Origin: SB21 sp964415295
Lineage (GTDB): Bacteria; CLD3; SB21
Length of the DNA stretch: 64,000 bases
Reading direction: 5' to 3'
Assembly: GCA_964415295.1 (NCBI GenBank)
Contig: CAYPYN010000010.1
Coordinates: forward strand, 47,215-111,214
Shown one piece after another: positions 62,827 through 64,000 of this stretch (positions are counted from its first letter, which is position 1; every line of letters begins with the position of its first letter). The position numbers were made by a program, and so were the translations under genes. Under the pieces are notes generated by a model. The model was not told where the DNA came from. It ran no database searches and worked only from the letters and a program-made list of their open reading frames with translations.

Positions 62827-64000
62827 TCAAGCTTTCATCCTCTGACCTTTATCCTCTTCGCTGAAAATCCAGCCAACCAATTTCCCGGGATCGATCTCAG
62901 GGAAATTTTCCCAATAATCGTGGTTACGCAAATATCGTGAGCCCGTTTCGTCGGTCGGAATTGAGCGGACGTCTTCGACGATCTTTCGGCATCGTTCTTT
63001 CCATTTTTCCATGTTGGTCACGCGCAGATCGACCCAGCCGTCGGTCGCCCAAGAATCAATGGATCCTTTATCGATCTTAAATTCATTAACGCCCCGGAAA
63101 GGGGGAATCTTAATTTCGTCGCCCCGCAAAAGAGATTTACCATCGGGCAAGAGTATTGGAATTCCGATTGAAATGATACGGGACCTCAGTCTGGGATTCG
63201 TAGCGATAATCTCATGAATCTTTCTGGATAGAACAGCGCCGGCGGTCTTGGCTACGGTCTGCATGTCGAAAAAAGCGGTCTTAAGCAAATACGCTTCATA
63301 AAGCAGCTTGGATACCCTTGGAGGACCGAGCATTTCGAAGGCCACACTCTCCTCATGGTGTTCTTTTTCCAATCGTTGCAGCTGACGAAGGGCATTGTGG
63401 AAAAGATACCCTGCGCGGTATGTCGGTTCCAGTGTCGCATTATCCAGGGCATTTATTATATCATGACCGGTATTGCCGCCGCGGATCTCAAAGATCACGC
63501 TGTCGGCGATCTCTTCGGGTGTGACAAATTCCATTTGTCCCGGTGTCGTGATCGCTTCAAACTCACCTCTCGAAAACAGTCCGTTCTCACCGGTGTCGAT
63601 GAAAACCGCCTTTAGATTTTCTCCGGTATCTTTAGCGAATTTCGGTTTTTTGAGTTCCAAAGTGCGCTGAAGTTTGTAGGCTTTCTCCGGCGGACAGTCC
63701 ACAAGCGGGATCGGCTGATTCTTTTTGCGGATCTCGCCGTAATCGATTTTCTTCCATCCGATGAGTCCAGTAGGCTTTACTTCCTTTATGATGGGCCCGT
63801 CCGGGGTTCTTCCCATCAGGAACAACAATAATGTATGCGCACCGGCAACTGAAGATTTGGATAATAATACCCGCGAAGGCCTTTCTTCGCTGTGCGTATA
63901 TGGAATATTCAGACCCATGCCGCCGGTTCCGCTCGTTCCGATCTTGACGAACATCTTGGAACCGTTCATTTTCATCGCCTGGTATAGAATCTGAACATGG
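62827..64000 (-). CDS. Conserved hypothetical protein, 5' end beyond the window (possible C-terminal part of a large SDR-like protein)
   Basis: Frame open from 62827 to the right edge on the minus strand: translation is uninterrupted through the final 25 bases, so the ATG at 63975 is not proven and the gene probably extends past the window. Visible are FVKIGTSGTGGMGLNIPYTHS near the left end of the protein, SSVAGAHTLLLFLMGR, a mid-region with conserved Cys/Pro, and a helical C-terminus with DEEDKGQRMKA-like ending. I recall similar sequences at the C-terminus of FCB proteins with an SDR-like N-terminal part, but without a search I do not assign a function. It lies 73 bases upstream of mce. 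Confidence 0.6.
   Translation of the reverse strand, partial: HVQILYQAMKMNGSKMFVKIGTSGTGGMGLNIPYTHSEERPSRVLLSKSSVAGAHTLLLFLMGRTPDGPIIKEVKPTGLIGWKKIDYGEIRKKNQPIPLVDCPPEKAYKLQRTLELKKPKFAKDTGENLKAVFIDTGENGLFSRGEFEAITTPGQMEFVTPEEIADSVIFEIRGGNTGHDIINALDNATLEPTYRAGYLFHNALRQLQRLEKEHHEESVAFEMLGPPRVSKLLYEAYLLKTAFFDMQTVAKTAGAVLSRKIHEIIATNPRLRSRIISIGIPILLPDGKSLLRGDEIKIPPFRGVNEFKIDKGSIDSWATDGWVDLRVTNMEKWKERCRKIVEDVRSIPTDETGSRYLRNHDYWENFPEIDPGKLVGWIFSEEDKGQRMKA

Noticed and set aside
1..64000. tRNA, rRNA, CRISPR, transposase or phage genes
   Set aside because: None could be seen on reading both strands; a dedicated covariance or repeat search was not possible.

Overview
The window looks like chromosomal DNA from a Gram-negative bacterium of the FCB (Fibrobacterota-Chlorobiota-Bacteroidota) assemblage, probably not a true Bacteroidota member. 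The pointers are a C25 gingipain-like PorU protein with a FlgD/type-A C-terminal domain, next to a PorV/PorQ-family barrel; a Reg_prop/Y_Y_Y sensor kinase; folP-cdaA adjacency; complex I genes without nuoEFG; and good TTGACA/TATAAT-like promoters with 17-bp spacers instead of the Bacteroidota type. Calditrichota, KSB1-like or Ignavibacteria-like lineages fit. This placement is inference. No rRNA, tRNA, IS element, prophage or CRISPR array was seen.

Layout. 1-5.2 kb (+): the 3' part of ftsH, a membrane TPR protein, folP and cdaA. 5.2-12.4 kb (+): porU-like, porV-like and a lipoprotein, a surface/type IX secretion module. 12.4-17.3 kb: pta(+), dxs(-), glgC(+), ispF(-), two convergent pairs with almost no space between them. 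17.3-22.4 kb (-): penicillin-acylase-like hydrolase and a YfhO-like membrane protein, apparently in one operon with ispF. 22.5-24.9 kb: ygfZ, an HU-family protein, ruvX and yqeY. 24.9-28.2 kb (-): a large Reg_prop sensor histidine kinase. 28.4-31.4 kb (+): M20 dipeptidase and a HutH-like ammonia-lyase. 31.4-33.1 kb (-): parA-parB.

33.2-47.6 kb (-) is the largest unit: nuoA-B-C-D-H-I-J-K-L, then four glycan genes (a GT-C-like membrane protein, an NAD-dependent epimerase, a GT2 and a GT39-like protein), then nuoM. The spacings through the glycan cassette are -8 to 22 bp, so it appears to sit inside the complex I operon. nuoN and nuoEFG are not in the window.

47.6-53.3 kb (-): a DUF5683-like protein, a HAMP sensor kinase, a XerC/D recombinase, adenosine deaminase and sucC. 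53.6-59.6 kb (+): alpha/beta hydrolase, fatty-acid desaturase, a POT-like transporter, a beta-lactamase-fold serine hydrolase and a fatty-acid hydroxylase-like protein, a run with lipid-modification and hydrolase flavour. 59.7-64 kb (-): an SDR, then an SPL-type radical SAM protein overlapping a nucleoside phosphorylase-like protein, methylmalonyl-CoA epimerase, and a conserved protein running off the right edge.

Most genes are core metabolism: isoprenoid MEP pathway (dxs, ispF), glycogen (glgC), acetate/CoA metabolism (pta, sucC, mce), respiration (nuo), chromosome segregation (parAB, xerD) and c-di-AMP signalling (cdaA). The parts most worth a second look are the glycan cassette within nuo, the coupled radical SAM/nucleosidase pair, the Ser-Ser-Gly triad in HutH, the parS-like half sites ahead of parA, and the palindromes between sucC and the hydrolase gene.
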